A stretch of DNA of 23,967 bases, taken from contig CBFGTJ010000026.1 in NCBI GenBank assembly GCA_965651815.1, forward strand, positions 1 to 23,967, in the 5' to 3' direction. Both the position numbers and the translations under genes were made by a program. Positions 23,209 to 23,967 of the stretch are shown here, piece after piece. Origin of the DNA: CBFGTJ01 sp965651815 (GTDB lineage: Bacteria > Actinomycetota > Acidimicrobiia > Acidimicrobiales > Microtrichaceae). Every line of letters begins with the position of its first letter. Within the stretch, counting starts at the first letter, position 1. The notes beneath the pieces are model-generated. The model searched no databases and was not told the origin of the DNA. It worked only from the letters and a program-made list of their open reading frames with translations.

Positions 23209-23967
23209 CCGGACCACCCGGGACGCTCGGCCGGTGGGGCCTCGAGCGGCGCACCCGACCTGGCAGGACGGCGCCGGGCACGCCACCACAGCGCACCACC
23301 GCCGCCGGCGGCGACCACGGCAGCGAGCGCCACCACCAGGACGGCCAGGCCACCGGAACCGCCGGTGCCGTGCTCCTCACCGGCGGCGGCCGGAGCGACG
23401 TCGGCGGCGACGTCGGCGTCCTCGTCAGCGGCGGCCGGTTCGTCGCGCTCGGGCGGCTCGGGCGCGAACCGAACGGGCAGCGCCAGGTCCAGCGATCGGT
23501 CGTGCGCCGCGGTGTCGTCCGCCCGGACCACCACCGCGCACTCGACGCCCTCCGCGGTGCAGTCGGTCGCGCCGTCGATCTTCGCGACGAGCTCGAGCTC
23601 GACCTCGAAGCGCCCGCCCGGCGCGAACGGCTGGGCGAGCTCTGCGCCCCACTCGGGTGGAGCGGAGGAGATCCACGCGGCGTGCCCCTCACCCGTGGCG
23701 CACGGGCCCGGTGCGGCCACGCCGCCGTCGCTGCCCCCGTGATCGGTCGCGCCGTGCGCGGTCGCGCCGTTGGTGCGGCAGAGCGCCACGTAGATGCCGC
23801 GCCGCTCGTCGAAGCCGTCACCGGCGACCCGGATGCGCTCGCCGGTCGGGTCGAGCCCGTCGACGCGGGACGCCCGCAGCGTCCGGGTGCCGTCGCTCAC
23901 CTCCCGCCCGTCGGGTGACAGGGTCGCCTCCGGTGCGGGCGGTGTGGTCGTGGTCGTCGTGGTGGGG
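23205..23967 (-). CDS. Membrane-anchored surface protein of the heme operon (N-terminal part outside window)
   Basis: The frame is open to the right edge; 253 residues are visible. They begin with a Thr run (PTTTTTTTPPAP). A beta domain follows (from GLDPTGERIRVAGDGFD to DLALPVRF), the same domain type as in the second surface protein. Its four Cys again form pairs (YVALC...GPC and DCTAEGVEC). An acidic Ala-rich spacer, one hydrophobic helix (GGLAVLVVALAAVVAAGGG) and a tail rich in Arg complete it. No LAxTG or LPxTG motif is seen, so it is probably held by the C-terminal helix, although a divergent sorting signal cannot be excluded. The missing N-terminal part could hold an HtaA or other heme-binding domain, as in corynebacterial heme loci. 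Its stop overlaps the hmuT ATG. Confidence 0.83.
   Translation of the reverse strand, partial: PTTTTTTTPPAPEATLSPDGREVSDGTRTLRASRVDGLDPTGERIRVAGDGFDERRGIYVALCRTNGATAHGATDHGGSDGGVAAPGPCATGEGHAAWISSAPPEWGAELAQPFAPGGRFEVELELVAKIDGATDCTAEGVECAVVVRADDTAAHDRSLDLALPVRFAPEPPERDEPAAADEDADVAADVAPAAAGEEHGTGGSGGLAVLVVALAAVVAAGGGGALWWRARRRPARSGAPLEAPPAERPGWSG

Noticed and set aside
1..23967. tRNA or rRNA genes, insertion sequences, CRISPR arrays
   Set aside because: No such gene, transposase, terminal inverted repeat or repeat-spacer pattern was seen on either strand by eye.

Overview
The window is very GC-rich and has almost no non-coding space. GTG starts, 4-nt gene overlaps, Thr/Val-rich low-complexity linkers and an LAxTG sorting signal all point to a high-GC Gram-positive actinobacterium. 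The mitochondrial-type aconitase and the long Thr runs in secreted proteins would suit the Acidimicrobiia, but that placement is inference.

Left part (1-6664): the 3' end of an aconitase gene, an OafA-type membrane acyltransferase with a C-terminal SGNH domain, and, convergent with it, a HAD-IB/PlsC fusion protein. Between the fusion gene and a divergent lysR gene lies a small minus-strand RNA locus. It has three hairpins, each with the loop TCCCCCC, at an exact 38-nt pitch. It looks like a member of the actinobacterial 6C RNA family with one extra hairpin, with its own promoter and terminator. The LysR gene is followed by citrate synthase, so two TCA-cycle enzymes (aconitase, citrate synthase) flank this block.

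Middle part (6665-17781): a perfect terminator hairpin, then a DUF971 protein and an acyl-CoA dehydrogenase, likely co-translated. Convergent to these is a large GNAT + acyl-CoA-synthetase-like fusion that resembles a Pat-type protein lysine acetyltransferase and lacks the synthetase histidine. After it come a DUF885 metallopeptidase, an alpha/beta hydrolase, a DUF2085-like small membrane protein, a secreted CocE/X-Pro-peptidase-type lipoprotein hydrolase and a patatin-like phospholipase.

Right part (17825-23967): a minus-strand heme acquisition operon of at least six genes, read right to left. It encodes a partial membrane-anchored surface protein, the heme-binding lipoprotein HmuT, permease HmuU, ATPase HmuV, a sortase-type surface protein (LAFTG) and heme oxygenase HmuO. 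Every one of the five junctions is a 4-nt ATGA or GTGA overlap, so the operon is translationally telescoped. It ends in a 14-bp perfect hairpin. The logic is capture at the cell surface, import, and heme cleavage to release iron. The two surface proteins carry a repeated beta-type domain with a four-cysteine pattern reminiscent of the neocarzinostatin fold; no HtaA domain is recognisable in the visible parts. The most interesting items are the three-hairpin 6C-like RNA and these paired heme-operon surface proteins.
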